A stretch of DNA of 64,000 bases from Phaeodactylibacter xiamenensis. Lineage in GTDB: Bacteria > Bacteroidota > Bacteroidia > Chitinophagales > Saprospiraceae. The notes beneath the pieces are model-generated. The model saw nothing but the letters and a program-made list of their open reading frames with translations. It made no database searches and was not told where the DNA came from. This document shows, piece after piece, positions 27,205 through 35,856 of this stretch; position 1 is the first letter of the stretch; the number at the start of each line of letters is the position of its first letter. The stretch spans positions 1 to 64,000 of the forward strand of contig NZ_JPOS01000010.1 in NCBI RefSeq assembly GCF_000759025.1, given 5' to 3'. The position numbers and the translations under genes are program-made.

Positions 27205-29962
27205 AATTTCCGAATTTGAACTGGTAACTAATGGAGACGATGGGGTTCGCAAAAATCGACAGCCGGTATCCTCTCAGGTTATTGTTGTTGTACCGGAAGT
27301 ATTCGTTATACACATTATCCCGCCCCAGCAGGTTGTACACCGAAACGACCCAGGCACTGTGCAGGAGCTTCTCCTTCTTTAGGTTGCCCTCAAATTTAAC
27401 CGACAGGTCTACCCGGAAGTAGTCCGGAATACGATACCGGTTGCGCTCACTGAAATTGATGATCCGGAAGCCGCCCTGTGTGTAGGTATTTGTGGGGTAG
27501 GTGATGGGGCGCCCCGATTGGTAAACCATATTGGCAGACAAGCTGAACCGGCGGATGAATTTGTAATTGAGGACCACGTTGGCCACGTGCGGGCGGTCGA
27601 AGTTACTGGGGTAGCGCCTTCCGAAGTTGATAGAGCTGGCATCGTCTTCCCCCCGGACTAAAACCCTGGACCGGGAATAGGTGTAATTGACCCAGCCGTT
27701 TAAGCGTCCCCGGGGCTTCTTAAAGGTCAGCTCCAACCCCCAGGCATCCAAATCGCCCTGCAATATATCCCGCTCCGGAAACTCATTGACCAGCAAATTT
27801 GCGCCGTCCCGGTATTCCACCAGCTCGCGGACCTGCTTGGTGTAGAACTCTGTGGACCAATTGTATTTCTTATCTGCAAAACTCCCATATAGCCCAAAGG
27901 AGGCTTGCTGCCCTGACATCGGCTCGGTATGGTAATCGATCAGCTTCCAGCGGTCTGTAGGCGCCAGGGCAATGGTGTTGGACAGCAGGAACAGGTATTG
28001 GTGCAGGGTGTTGTAGGATGCCTTCACAGAGAGGTTGGGCAGGATGGAGTACTTGAGCCCTACCCGGTAATCCAGATTGTGGTGGGTGACGATGGACTCC
28101 CCCTGCTGAAATTGCAGCGTGTCCGTCACCGTTTCTTCCGCGATGGTTGCACCTTCCTGGTATTGGAACACCTCCTGTGGCCCCAGGTAATGGTACTGAT
28201 TGTAGCGGAGCCCACCGGTCAGGGTGAGGCGTGCGGCAGGCTGCCACTCCTCACTTACGTAAATGCCGGATTCGAGCCCCTTTTCCACATCAAACTCGAT
28301 AGGTTCAATCAGGCTCCGGTCGTCGGAAGGGAGGAAAGTACCCCGGTCATTATTGTACAGAATGGCGTTGGCACCGAAGGTCAGTTCGTGCCGGGGGTTG
28401 ATGCGCCAGGCCCAGTCCATGCGAGCCTCCTGATGCAAAAGTTCGCTGTTCTGCCGGTAAGCCTCGAAGGGGATTCCCCGCTCGGCCACGCCAAGCTGCA
28501 TGCGGCTGTTGATGACGGCCAGGTTCATATTGATCTTCTCATTGAAGAAGTGGTTCCATGACAGGGAGCCGCCCAGGTTGCTGTTGTCGAAATTAGTGGT
28601 GCCAGCGAAGTTGATGTCATCAAAGCTGTAGTATCCGAAGGCCTGAATTCTGCTTTTGGAAGACAGCTGCTGGGAAAACTTCACGATGCCATCGGCAAAG
28701 TTGACGCGGGTCCGGTTGAAGTCATCGTTCTGAATCCGCTTCAAAATCCAGTTGGAGTAGGTGGACCGCACTGCGACCATAACAGAGCTCTTATCCTTCT
28801 GAACCGGCCCTTCAAACAGGATATTCCCGGTAATCGGGCTGATACCGCCCCGGACTTTGTATTTTTCCTTATCCCCTTCCAGTGCGGTGATATCGAAAAT
28901 GGAAGCCAGCCGCCCACCGAATTTGGCTGGAATATTGCTTTTGGAAATGGAGAACTCGCTAATCGCGTCTGAATTGAAGGCCGAGAAAAAGCCCAGCAAA
29001 TGCGAGGTATTGTAAATGGGGACCTTGTCGATATAGAACAGGTTCTGATCTGCCGGGCTGCCCCTAACGTTAAAGCCAGCAGTGCCTTCCCCCACAGACT
29101 GAACGCCCGCCAGCAGGCTCGCCACTTTCAGGATATCCTTTTCGCCAAGTACCAGGGGGATTTCCTCTATCCCTTTGGTGGTTAGCCGCTCGAAGCCCAT
29201 CTTCGTGCTCTGTACCCCATCAAATTTATTAGAGGTCACCGTTACGCCTTTGAGCAGGTTGGTTTTGCCTTCCAGCTGAAAGTTATACGTCCCATCAGAC
29301 AGCAGGTTGAGCTTAAACTGTTCCTCCGTATGGTTGAGCTGGCTTACGGTGAAGGTGTAGGTCCCCTTTTTCAGGACCAGCTCATATACGCCGTTCTCGT
29401 CAGTAGCCACACCGGTGCCCAGCTCCTCAATCAAAATGGTAGCCCCAGGCAACGCCCCTTCGCCTGATAAGCTTTGGACTTCGCCCCGAAGGGTCACTTT
29501 TTGCTTTCCGGCCCCTTTCCTTACCTCACCAACCTCAACGACCTGCCCAACGTACTGATTGGTCGTCTCCGCCAACTCCTGCGATCGATCGGGCAGGGTG
29601 TCAGCCGGGTCTGAGGGGGGGCCTACTTTGGGGTAAATCGCTGTTGACAACTCCGTAACAATCTCCACATCCCTGCTGATGAAGATATGCCCCATCCCAT
29701 CGTGAGCAATACGGCACTGCTGCAGCCCGCTTTGCAAAAAGGACAGCAGAGGGACCTCGCCGGTCAGCTCCGGAGACTGAAAGTCAGAGACATCCGCTTC
29801 CTCGTAAAAAAGGCGCACCGGGTGGGCTTTCTCCACTTTACTGACAAACGCCGGCCAGTCCAGCCCATTGTAAGCAGGACCTATGGGCCACTTCGCCTCC
29901 TGGCAGAGGCCGGAAGACCAAACCAGGCCCAAAAGAAAAACGAGCAATTTAGAGCTTGGCAT
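27194..29962 (-). CDS. TonB-dependent outer-membrane receptor
   Basis: A 922-aa protein with signal peptide MPSSKLLVFLLGLVW. An STN-like segment (about 25-100) is followed by a carboxypeptidase-like regulatory domain (about 155-235, TLRGEVQSLSGEGALPGATI, then GTGVATDENGVYELVLKKG). The plug (about 260-370) contains FNVRGSPADQNLFYIDKVPI and IPAKFGGRLASIFDI. The rest is a 22-strand-type barrel ending in SISYQFKFGNYEN. It should import a ligand using TonB energy. It overlaps the upstream gene by 14 bp and the downstream DUF4249 gene by 11 bp, showing translational coupling. It is not a SusC: no SusD follows. Start at 29995 is an alternative. Confidence 0.9.
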   Translation of the reverse strand: MPSSKLLVFLLGLVWSSGLCQEAKWPIGPAYNGLDWPAFVSKVEKAHPVRLFYEEADVSDFQSPELTGEVPLLSFLQSGLQQCRIAHDGMGHIFISRDVEIVTELSTAIYPKVGPPSDPADTLPDRSQELAETTNQYVGQVVEVGEVRKGAGKQKVTLRGEVQSLSGEGALPGATILIEELGTGVATDENGVYELVLKKGTYTFTVSQLNHTEEQFKLNLLSDGTYNFQLEGKTNLLKGVTVTSNKFDGVQSTKMGFERLTTKGIEEIPLVLGEKDILKVASLLAGVQSVGEGTAGFNVRGSPADQNLFYIDKVPIYNTSHLLGFFSAFNSDAISEFSISKSNIPAKFGGRLASIFDITALEGDKEKYKVRGGISPITGNILFEGPVQKDKSSVMVAVRSTYSNWILKRIQNDDFNRTRVNFADGIVKFSQQLSSKSRIQAFGYYSFDDINFAGTTNFDNSNLGGSLSWNHFFNEKINMNLAVINSRMQLGVAERGIPFEAYRQNSELLHQEARMDWAWRINPRHELTFGANAILYNNDRGTFLPSDDRSLIEPIEFDVEKGLESGIYVSEEWQPAARLTLTGGLRYNQYHYLGPQEVFQYQEGATIAEETVTDTLQFQQGESIVTHHNLDYRVGLKYSILPNLSVKASYNTLHQYLFLLSNTIALAPTDRWKLIDYHTEPMSGQQASFGLYGSFADKKYNWSTEFYTKQVRELVEYRDGANLLVNEFPERDILQGDLDAWGLELTFKKPRGRLNGWVNYTYSRSRVLVRGEDDASSINFGRRYPSNFDRPHVANVVLNYKFIRRFSLSANMVYQSGRPITYPTNTYTQGGFRIINFSERNRYRIPDYFRVDLSVKFEGNLKKEKLLHSAWVVSVYNLLGRDNVYNEYFRYNNNNLRGYRLSIFANPIVSISYQFKFGNYEN

Positions 29963-30653
29963 GGCAGAATTTGAGGAGTTGGACAAACTGGGCATCGGTT
30001 ATTTTTTTCCATCCAGGCAACTGCTGTTTCATGTACTTCCGGACCTGAGATTTTTGCGCCGGGAAGGCGGCCAGAAAGTCTTTGCGCTTAGTAATGTGGT
30101 GTACCTGCCCCTCCTTGAGCAGGTAAAAATCGTCCTTTAGGCCAGTATATTTCCCGTAGGGTTTGCTGCTGGAAGGGGCGGTAAGTACCTTTTGCTGATA
30201 GCGGTAAAAGCCCAGCTCCGCTTCAAATATTTTTTCGAGGTAGCCAAGAGCTTCTGTTCCGGGGAGGACGAGGCGTTGATTAACAAAGCGGTGAGCCCCA
30301 ATGCGAAAGGAATCAAGCAGCAGGGGCGAAACCACTGCTTTCTGGTAAGTACCGTTAGGCCGGTCATACTGAATAGCCAGCTGCTGCCGGTCCAGGTCAT
30401 ACTTGAGCTTCGACGCAGCATAAGGACGCCCGCCCAGGTAAACCATGCCCGGCTGCCAGGCATCGGTGTAAAAATAGGGATGCCCTTCCGGCCTGAGGTT
30501 AACAGGCTGATAGGGCCTGCCGTTAATTAGCTGATCATCGGGCCCGTATTGCTGTTCCACGCAAGCTAGAAATTCATCCAGGGCTGTGCTTTGCCCCATG
30601 GTATTCGCCAGTGGCCATACCAAAATGGTCAGTAGTAGTACGCAGTAGTCCAT
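29949..30653 (-). CDS. Secreted hypothetical protein, first gene of TonB operon
   Basis: A 234-aa protein with a signal peptide (1-20, ending TMGQS). The body is beta-rich in the first half (GMVYLGGRPYAASKLKYDLD, AVVSPLLLDSFRIGAHRFVN) and basic and helical in the last 60 residues (HITKRKDFLAAF, then VRKYMKQQLPGWKK). I do not recognise a family with certainty. Position at the head of the TonB receptor operon with a 14-bp overlap suggests a role in the same uptake or sensing process. Confidence 0.65.
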   Translation of the reverse strand: MDYCVLLLTILVWPLANTMGQSTALDEFLACVEQQYGPDDQLINGRPYQPVNLRPEGHPYFYTDAWQPGMVYLGGRPYAASKLKYDLDRQQLAIQYDRPNGTYQKAVVSPLLLDSFRIGAHRFVNQRLVLPGTEALGYLEKIFEAELGFYRYQQKVLTAPSSSKPYGKYTGLKDDFYLLKEGQVHHITKRKDFLAAFPAQKSQVRKYMKQQLPGWKKITDAQFVQLLKFCHAKL

Positions 30654-30739
30654 CGACTAAAGGTATAAAAAAGCACAGGACAACTTAAAATGAGATTTTT
30701 TTTATTGGTTAGCCGGATGACAATCAGGTATTGCATGCG

Positions 30740-31438
30740 TTAAGCCGGTAACGGTTCCGGCAGGGCTTTTTTGAGCTGGTAAAAGATTCCGGCGCCCCCG
30801 TGCGACCAGATGGGTGCCCGCACCCCAATCCGAATCAGCCCCCGGTTGATCCAAAAGTTGCAGGTCCCGAAAGCATGGTAATAACCCCGGGCCTCGTAAA
30901 AGTTGTCATTAGCCGTGTAGCCTTTGCCCGGCAGGTGGACAACCTTACCGTCTTTCTCCTCAAAGTAGCTGCAAATGTAGTTGCACAGCTGCAGATACTG
31001 TGTATTGCTCAGGTGGATGCGCTCCAGGCGTTTTTGGTCTTTGGGCAACTCCGGGTGGGAAGTAATGTGCATGAGGGTAGGCGTAGGGATCAGCATGGCC
31101 CGCGCTGCGACGCCTGGCTTCAGGTTTGCCCATTCGTCGACCTCCAGGTAAAACCCGCGGTCGCCCCAGCCGATGCCGAGGTAGCTGTTCTCGGTAAATG
31201 GTGTGTCGTAATGGCGGTCATCCAAGACCTTTTTCCAATTAAAGACCGGAGAAATGCTGGGCACAATATAGTCTACGTGCACCCCATTGGACACCACAAA
31301 AATTTCCACGTCCCGCCTGACATTCCGGAACCGCCGGTTGACGGGGATGGTGAAGCACAAGAGGCCGATGAGGCTGTACAGGGCGACGAAAAGAAGAAAT
31401 CCTAATACCACCCACCCCAAAATGGTCAGTACCATCAT
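30740..31438 (-). CDS. DUF2459 / TIGR02117 family protein
   Basis: A 232-aa protein with one N-terminal membrane helix (about 5-30) and then the family signatures: IFVVSNGVHVDYIVP, YLGIGWGDRGFYLEV, LIPTPTLMHITSHP, and a conserved C-terminal GTCNFWINRGLIRIGVRAPIWS. The length equals the family norm. The biochemical function is not established; the pattern of His, Asp and Cys resembles a papain-like or NlpC-like fold, which is inference. Monocistronic, 86 bp upstream of the TonB operon on the same strand. Confidence 0.85.
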   Translation of the reverse strand: MMVLTILGWVVLGFLLFVALYSLIGLLCFTIPVNRRFRNVRRDVEIFVVSNGVHVDYIVPSISPVFNWKKVLDDRHYDTPFTENSYLGIGWGDRGFYLEVDEWANLKPGVAARAMLIPTPTLMHITSHPELPKDQKRLERIHLSNTQYLQLCNYICSYFEEKDGKVVHLPGKGYTANDNFYEARGYYHAFGTCNFWINRGLIRIGVRAPIWSHGGAGIFYQLKKALPEPLPA

Positions 31439-31759
31439 GGCTTGATATTTTTTGCAAAGAAAAGCGGAATTCTGATGTGCAGTGAGCGGGGGAGGCTAAT
31501 TTTTTGTTAAGCTTTTGGCTTGAAGCGGCATCTGCAATCAAAAAGGAGACCAGTGGTGTCTGACAGCCTCATTCAGAGGGTAAATATTCCCGTTCAGCAA
31601 TAAAAAGCCCCTTCCGTTGACAGTTTTCTGACAAAACAGCTATATTTGGAAAACCGTATAACACTAAATCCGGCAAAAGCCTCAAACACCCCACAACTTT
31701 AAGTCATCACACATTAATCAGTAGATGTCTTACAAGTTGTAGCAAACAGGTATGCACTT
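31439..31759. other. Divergent intergenic region
   Basis: A 321-bp gap between the DUF2459 gene and the cytochrome operon. It holds the operon promoter at 31617-31648; the rest shows no other feature. Confidence 0.5.
31617..31648 (+). promoter_or_regulatory. Promoter of the multiheme cytochrome operon
   Basis: TTGA at 31617-31620 and TATATTTG at 31641-31648, 20 bp apart, fit the Bacteroidota TTTG-N19-23-TAnnTTTG pattern. The predicted start lies about 105 nt upstream of the first ATG, leaving a long leader. Confidence 0.65.
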
Positions 31760-32629
31760 ATGCCATCAGTCACACACCGGATTTATGTCTATTCTATGGC
31801 GGGTATCGTACTGTTAACAGCAGTTGTGCTCTCCTATTATGGCATATCCTATTACTCCACAAGCCTGGAAGAGCGGTTTTACCATACCGCTCATGACTAC
31901 TTCAAGCCCAGCGGCATTTTTGGCCATGGTTTAGGGATTGTGGGTACATTGCTCATCTTCATCGGGGTTACCTCGTATATTTTCCGAAAGCGATACAAGT
32001 TTATGGCCCGCTGGGGGCGTCTCAAGCACTGGCTGGAGTTTCATATTTTCCTTTGCAGCCTTGGTCCTGTAATGATCCTGTTCCACACTGCATTCAAATT
32101 TGGAGGTATTGTATCTATTGCATTTTGGAGCATGGTCGCGGTTGTGGCAAGTGGTGTGGCCGGCCGTTTCATTTACATACAAATCCCTCGCACCATAGAA
32201 GGGCGGGCGCTGAGCCTGGGAGAAGTCAAAGCAATGAAAACCAATATTGGTACTATCCTAAAAGAGCAGTACCATCTCGAAGCGCAAAGCTATACGGTCA
32301 TTTTGGAGGCCGTGGAGGTCAAGCCTTATCAAGATAACGGCAACCTGGCAAGCAGCATTATACATAAACACCGTGAAGACTACCGAACGCTGCGAAAAGT
32401 CAGGCATTTGCTCAAACAAAACCAGCTATCGCGCCTGGATATCAGAAAGGTGACGAAGCTGGTCCGCAATGAAATTTCACTCAACAACAGAATTGAGCGG
32501 CTGCATACCATGCAAAAGCTCTTCAAATACTGGCATGTGGCGCATTTGCCCTTTGCCCTGATTATGCTGGCGATTGTGCTGCTGCATATCGGTATCACAC
32601 TTGCTTTTGGCTATACCTGGATTTTATAA
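31760..32629 (+). CDS. Cytochrome b-like di-heme membrane protein
   Basis: A 289-aa protein with membrane segments at about 10-30, 55-75, 92-112, 118-140 and 260-285. Histidines in two helices are spaced exactly as in respiratory cytochrome b: H95-x13-H109 and H262-x13-H276, enough for two stacked b hemes across the membrane. A basic cytoplasmic insertion of about 110 residues (145-255) separates the helices. I infer a quinol-oxidising or quinone-reducing membrane anchor that passes electrons to the neighbouring oxidoreductase or the periplasmic multiheme cytochromes. It is the first gene of the operon, 18 bp before the next. Not a close match to b561 or NapC by eye. Confidence 0.72.
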   Translation: MPSVTHRIYVYSMAGIVLLTAVVLSYYGISYYSTSLEERFYHTAHDYFKPSGIFGHGLGIVGTLLIFIGVTSYIFRKRYKFMARWGRLKHWLEFHIFLCSLGPVMILFHTAFKFGGIVSIAFWSMVAVVASGVAGRFIYIQIPRTIEGRALSLGEVKAMKTNIGTILKEQYHLEAQSYTVILEAVEVKPYQDNGNLASSIIHKHREDYRTLRKVRHLLKQNQLSRLDIRKVTKLVRNEISLNNRIERLHTMQKLFKYWHVAHLPFALIMLAIVLLHIGITLAFGYTWIL

Positions 32630-32647
32630 CCATCAATTGCCGCAACT

Positions 32648-33976
32648 ATGCTACTCGAACAAATCATCATCTATGGCTTCGTCCTGCTTTTCTGCGGGGT
32701 GATTGTGTTGGTGTATTTGCGAAAGCTAAAGCAGGCCTCTCAGGAAGTTGAGGCCAAAATTGAAGTAGCAAAGCAGGAAGGTATACATGAGCCGGTCTCC
32801 CTACACCCCCGCATCGACCTCGACACCTGCATCAAAAGCGGTGCTTGTGTAACCGTATGCCCGGAGCAGGATATCCTTGGCATCCTAAATGGAGGAGGCA
32901 CACTGATTAATGCCTCCAACTGTGTGGGCCACGGTGCCTGCTTTCATGCCTGCCCGGTAGAAGCTATATCCCTGGTTATCGGTACAGAGAAGCGCGGCGT
33001 CGACCTTCCTCATGTCAGCGAAACTTACGAAACGAATGTCCCTGGGATTTACATTGCCGGCGAGCTTGGTGGTATGGGGCTCATCAAGAACAGCGTGGAG
33101 CAGGGTATAATGGCCGTAGAAAACATCATGAAAAAGGGCTTTGAAAAACACGGGCAGGCCCTGGACCTGGTAATCGTAGGAGCAGGTCCCGCAGGCATTT
33201 CTGCTTCTCTTACTGCAAAAAAACACGGGCTGAACTTTGTTACTCTTGAACAGGATACGCTTGGGGGCACCGTCTTCACTTTCCCTCGGTCCAAAATTGT
33301 GATGACCTCACCGATGGATCTTCCACTATATGGAAGGGTTAAGCTGTTCGATACAAGCAAACAAGAGCTCCTGGATATTTGGAATGAGGCGCTTTCTAAA
33401 AACAGCCTCACCATCCGCGAGAAAACCAAAGTGGAGTCGATTGTACCAGAAAACAGTCACTTCAGGGTAAATACTCAATCTGGCGAAACGCTACTTACCC
33501 AAAATGTACTTCTCGCTATTGGGCGCAGAGGCACCCCCCGAAAGCTTGGCATCCCCGGAGAGGTCTCGGAGAAAGTAGCTTATCGACTGCTTGAACCAGA
33601 GCTAATCAGCGGAAAGAAAATCATAGTAGTGGGCGGGGGCGACTCAGCTATAGAATCGGCGCTGCTGCTAATGGACCAAAATGAGGTAACCCTTTCTTAC
33701 AGAAAAGACAAGTTTAGCCGCCTCAAACCCAAAAACCGGGAAAAAATTCTGGCCGCGATCCAAAATAAGGAGCTTTCCATTCAGTACAACACCAACCTGA
33801 CCGAAATAAAGCCACAACAGGTCAGCCTTTCTGACAGCATCACCGGCGCACAGCTGGAGTTAGAGAATGACCTCGTTTACATTTTTGCTGGTGGAGAATT
33901 GCCGACGCAGTTCTTACAGAAAGCCGGTGTCAAAATCACAAAAAGATTTGGTTACACCATGAAAAAACATCGATGA
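32648..33976 (+). CDS. Ferredoxin-domain FAD/NAD(P) oxidoreductase (YpdA / thioredoxin-reductase-like)
   Basis: A 442-aa protein. An N-terminal membrane helix (1-25) is followed by a two-cluster ferredoxin domain (about 55-115) in which each motif lacks the second Cys: CIKSGACVTVCP and CVGHGACFHACP. A conserved linker (VPGIYIAGELGGMGLIKNSV) leads to a two-dinucleotide flavoprotein: FAD-binding VIVGAGPAGISAS (about 176-188) and NAD(P)-binding IIVVGGGDSAIESALLL (about 330). There is no CxxC redox disulfide, so it is not a true thioredoxin reductase. It is likely membrane-tethered on the cytoplasmic side, linking NAD(P)H, Fe-S clusters and the b-type cytochrome upstream. Direction of electron flow is unknown. 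Confidence 0.82.
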   Translation: MLLEQIIIYGFVLLFCGVIVLVYLRKLKQASQEVEAKIEVAKQEGIHEPVSLHPRIDLDTCIKSGACVTVCPEQDILGILNGGGTLINASNCVGHGACFHACPVEAISLVIGTEKRGVDLPHVSETYETNVPGIYIAGELGGMGLIKNSVEQGIMAVENIMKKGFEKHGQALDLVIVGAGPAGISASLTAKKHGLNFVTLEQDTLGGTVFTFPRSKIVMTSPMDLPLYGRVKLFDTSKQELLDIWNEALSKNSLTIREKTKVESIVPENSHFRVNTQSGETLLTQNVLLAIGRRGTPRKLGIPGEVSEKVAYRLLEPELISGKKIIVVGGGDSAIESALLLMDQNEVTLSYRKDKFSRLKPKNREKILAAIQNKELSIQYNTNLTEIKPQQVSLSDSITGAQLELENDLVYIFAGGELPTQFLQKAGVKITKRFGYTMKKHR

Positions 33977-33994
33977 GCGTATAAACAACCCAAT

Positions 33995-34012
33995 TGCTGC
34001 CTGCAGGCAGCA
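33995..34012. promoter_or_regulatory. Perfect 18-bp palindrome before the 23-heme cytochrome gene
   Basis: TGCTGCCTGCAGGCAGCA is self-complementary and ends 5 nt before the ATG at 34018, covering the ribosome-binding zone. It could act as a translation-modulating hairpin or a protein site within the operon. Confidence 0.4.
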
Positions 34013-34017
34013 GCACA

Positions 34018-35856
34018 ATGAATACGAAACTACTGCATATCACCCTGATTTGGGGCATCACACTTAGCTCCTTAGCTGGTCTTCAGGCACAACTTTCGCC
34101 CGGAGCCCTGACCCGGTCGCATGCCGATCTGGAAGGGATCACCAATTGTACGCAGTGCCATACCTTGGGCAAAAAAGTCTCTAACGAAAAGTGCCTGGCC
34201 TGCCATGAAGAAATTGCAGTACGGATCAGTCAGAAACAAGGGTACCACGCAGCGCCCTCAGTACGTCAGCAAGAATGCGCCGAGTGCCACAGCGAGCACC
34301 ATGGCCGCAATTTTGATATGGTCCGATTTGATGAAGATGCCTTTGACCACAGCCTGACGGGTTATGAACTCACGGGTGCGCATCAGCGCACAGACTGCCG
34401 GGCATGCCATCGTCCAGACTTCATCGATGATCCTGAATTGCGCCGCCGGGAAGATACCTATCTGGGACTCTCTCAGGGATGCGCAGAATGCCACGAGGAT
34501 TATCACCAGGGTACCTTATCCAGTACAGAGTGTACACAATGCCATACCACAACGGCATTCACACCGGCAGAAAAATTTGACCACAACCAGACGCTTTTCC
34601 CACTTAAAGGGCAGCACCAGCAAACCGATTGTGCCGCTTGTCACGAAGAAACAATCCTTAACGGGGAACCCTTCCAGGTTTTTACCGGACTGGAATTCCA
34701 CAACTGCAATAGCTGCCACGAAGATGTCCACGAGCGCAACCTTGGCAGCAATTGTAAGGAGTGCCATAATGAACAATCCTTTACTTCCCGCTCTGAGCTA
34801 AAGCGTTTTAACCATAATCAGACCCCCTTTCCGCTTAAGGGAGCGCACCAGCAAACCGATTGTGCCGGGTGCCATGAACTGGACCGCTCTCCGACGTCCC
34901 TCTTCCAGGATAAACTTGGAGTGGCAACCAATGCGTGCAATCAGTGCCATGAGGATGTACACGAGGACCGGTTCGGGACTGATTGTGCCGCCTGCCATAA
35001 TGAAAGATCATTCAGTTCGGTGGATGAAAATGAGTTCGACCACAGCCTCACCGCTTTCCACCTCAAAGGCAAGCACCAGAAAGTCGACTGCCGCGAATGC
35101 CATACCGGAAGCTTCATTGAGCCGGTACCGCACGAGGATTGTGCCGCCTGCCATGACGACTATCACGAGGGGGCATTCACGCCTTGGGAGCCCAATAGCG
35201 AGGAAAGGGACTGCCGCGAATGCCATTCAGAGGAAGGTTTTAACCTTACGCTATATACTCTTGAAGCACATAATCAAAGCCGCTTCCCATTGGATGGCGC
35301 CCACCTTGCTACGCCTTGTGTTGACTGTCATCTTCAGGAAGATCAATGGGTCTTCAGGAACCTTGGCGAGACTTGTGTTGACTGTCATGAAGATGTGCAT
35401 AGGGGGTTCATTGCAGAAACCTTCTATCCGGGCCAGGATTGCCAGGTCTGCCATTCCACTCAAAGCTGGGAGGGCAACCATTTTGACCACCGCCAAACCG
35501 GATTTGAGCTCACCGGCGCCCATGCCCGTCAGGGCTGTTTGGATTGCCATACTGCTGATGAATCGAGCCTGAACAGATATGCCGGTTTTCAAAATACCTC
35601 TGGTGAATGCCAGGCTTGCCATGACAGTGTACACAACAACCAGTTTGCCAAAGATGGCGCTACAGACTGTTTACGCTGCCACGGGTTCGAAAGCTGGAAT
35701 ATCGAATTTTTCAACCACGATAACACCGAATTTCCTTTAGAAGGCCGCCATGCAGAGCTTGCTTGCCAGGACTGCCACAAAACCATTGGGGACGATGGAG
35801 TAACTTTTATTCAATATCAATTTAAAAGCTTCGAATGCGTAGATTGCCATCAATAA
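34018..35856 (+). CDS. Periplasmic or surface multiheme cytochrome c, 23 CxxCH motifs
   Basis: A 612-aa protein starting at the Met that opens a signal peptide (MNTKLLHITLIWGITL). I count 23 CxxCH sites, each able to bind one c heme. They occur in a repeating pattern CxxCH, then FDHNQT or FNHNQT, then FPLKGxHQxTDCxxCH, so extra His residues for bis-His ligation are abundant. The repeated FDH-x-LxGxH-x-DCxxCH unit is typical of Bacteroidota and other multiheme cytochromes of the cytochrome c3-like/doubled-CXXCH class. The last CxxCH ends at the stop codon. The next cytochrome gene begins 22 bp before this stop, indicating coupled translation. The likely role is an electron wire through the periplasm. 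Confidence 0.9.
   Translation: MNTKLLHITLIWGITLSSLAGLQAQLSPGALTRSHADLEGITNCTQCHTLGKKVSNEKCLACHEEIAVRISQKQGYHAAPSVRQQECAECHSEHHGRNFDMVRFDEDAFDHSLTGYELTGAHQRTDCRACHRPDFIDDPELRRREDTYLGLSQGCAECHEDYHQGTLSSTECTQCHTTTAFTPAEKFDHNQTLFPLKGQHQQTDCAACHEETILNGEPFQVFTGLEFHNCNSCHEDVHERNLGSNCKECHNEQSFTSRSELKRFNHNQTPFPLKGAHQQTDCAGCHELDRSPTSLFQDKLGVATNACNQCHEDVHEDRFGTDCAACHNERSFSSVDENEFDHSLTAFHLKGKHQKVDCRECHTGSFIEPVPHEDCAACHDDYHEGAFTPWEPNSEERDCRECHSEEGFNLTLYTLEAHNQSRFPLDGAHLATPCVDCHLQEDQWVFRNLGETCVDCHEDVHRGFIAETFYPGQDCQVCHSTQSWEGNHFDHRQTGFELTGAHARQGCLDCHTADESSLNRYAGFQNTSGECQACHDSVHNNQFAKDGATDCLRCHGFESWNIEFFNHDNTEFPLEGRHAELACQDCHKTIGDDGVTFIQYQFKSFECVDCHQ

Noticed and set aside
27194-30653. SusC/SusD polysaccharide utilisation locus
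   Set aside because: The receptor is followed by DUF4249, not a SusD-like lipoprotein, and no glycan-degrading gene is adjacent.
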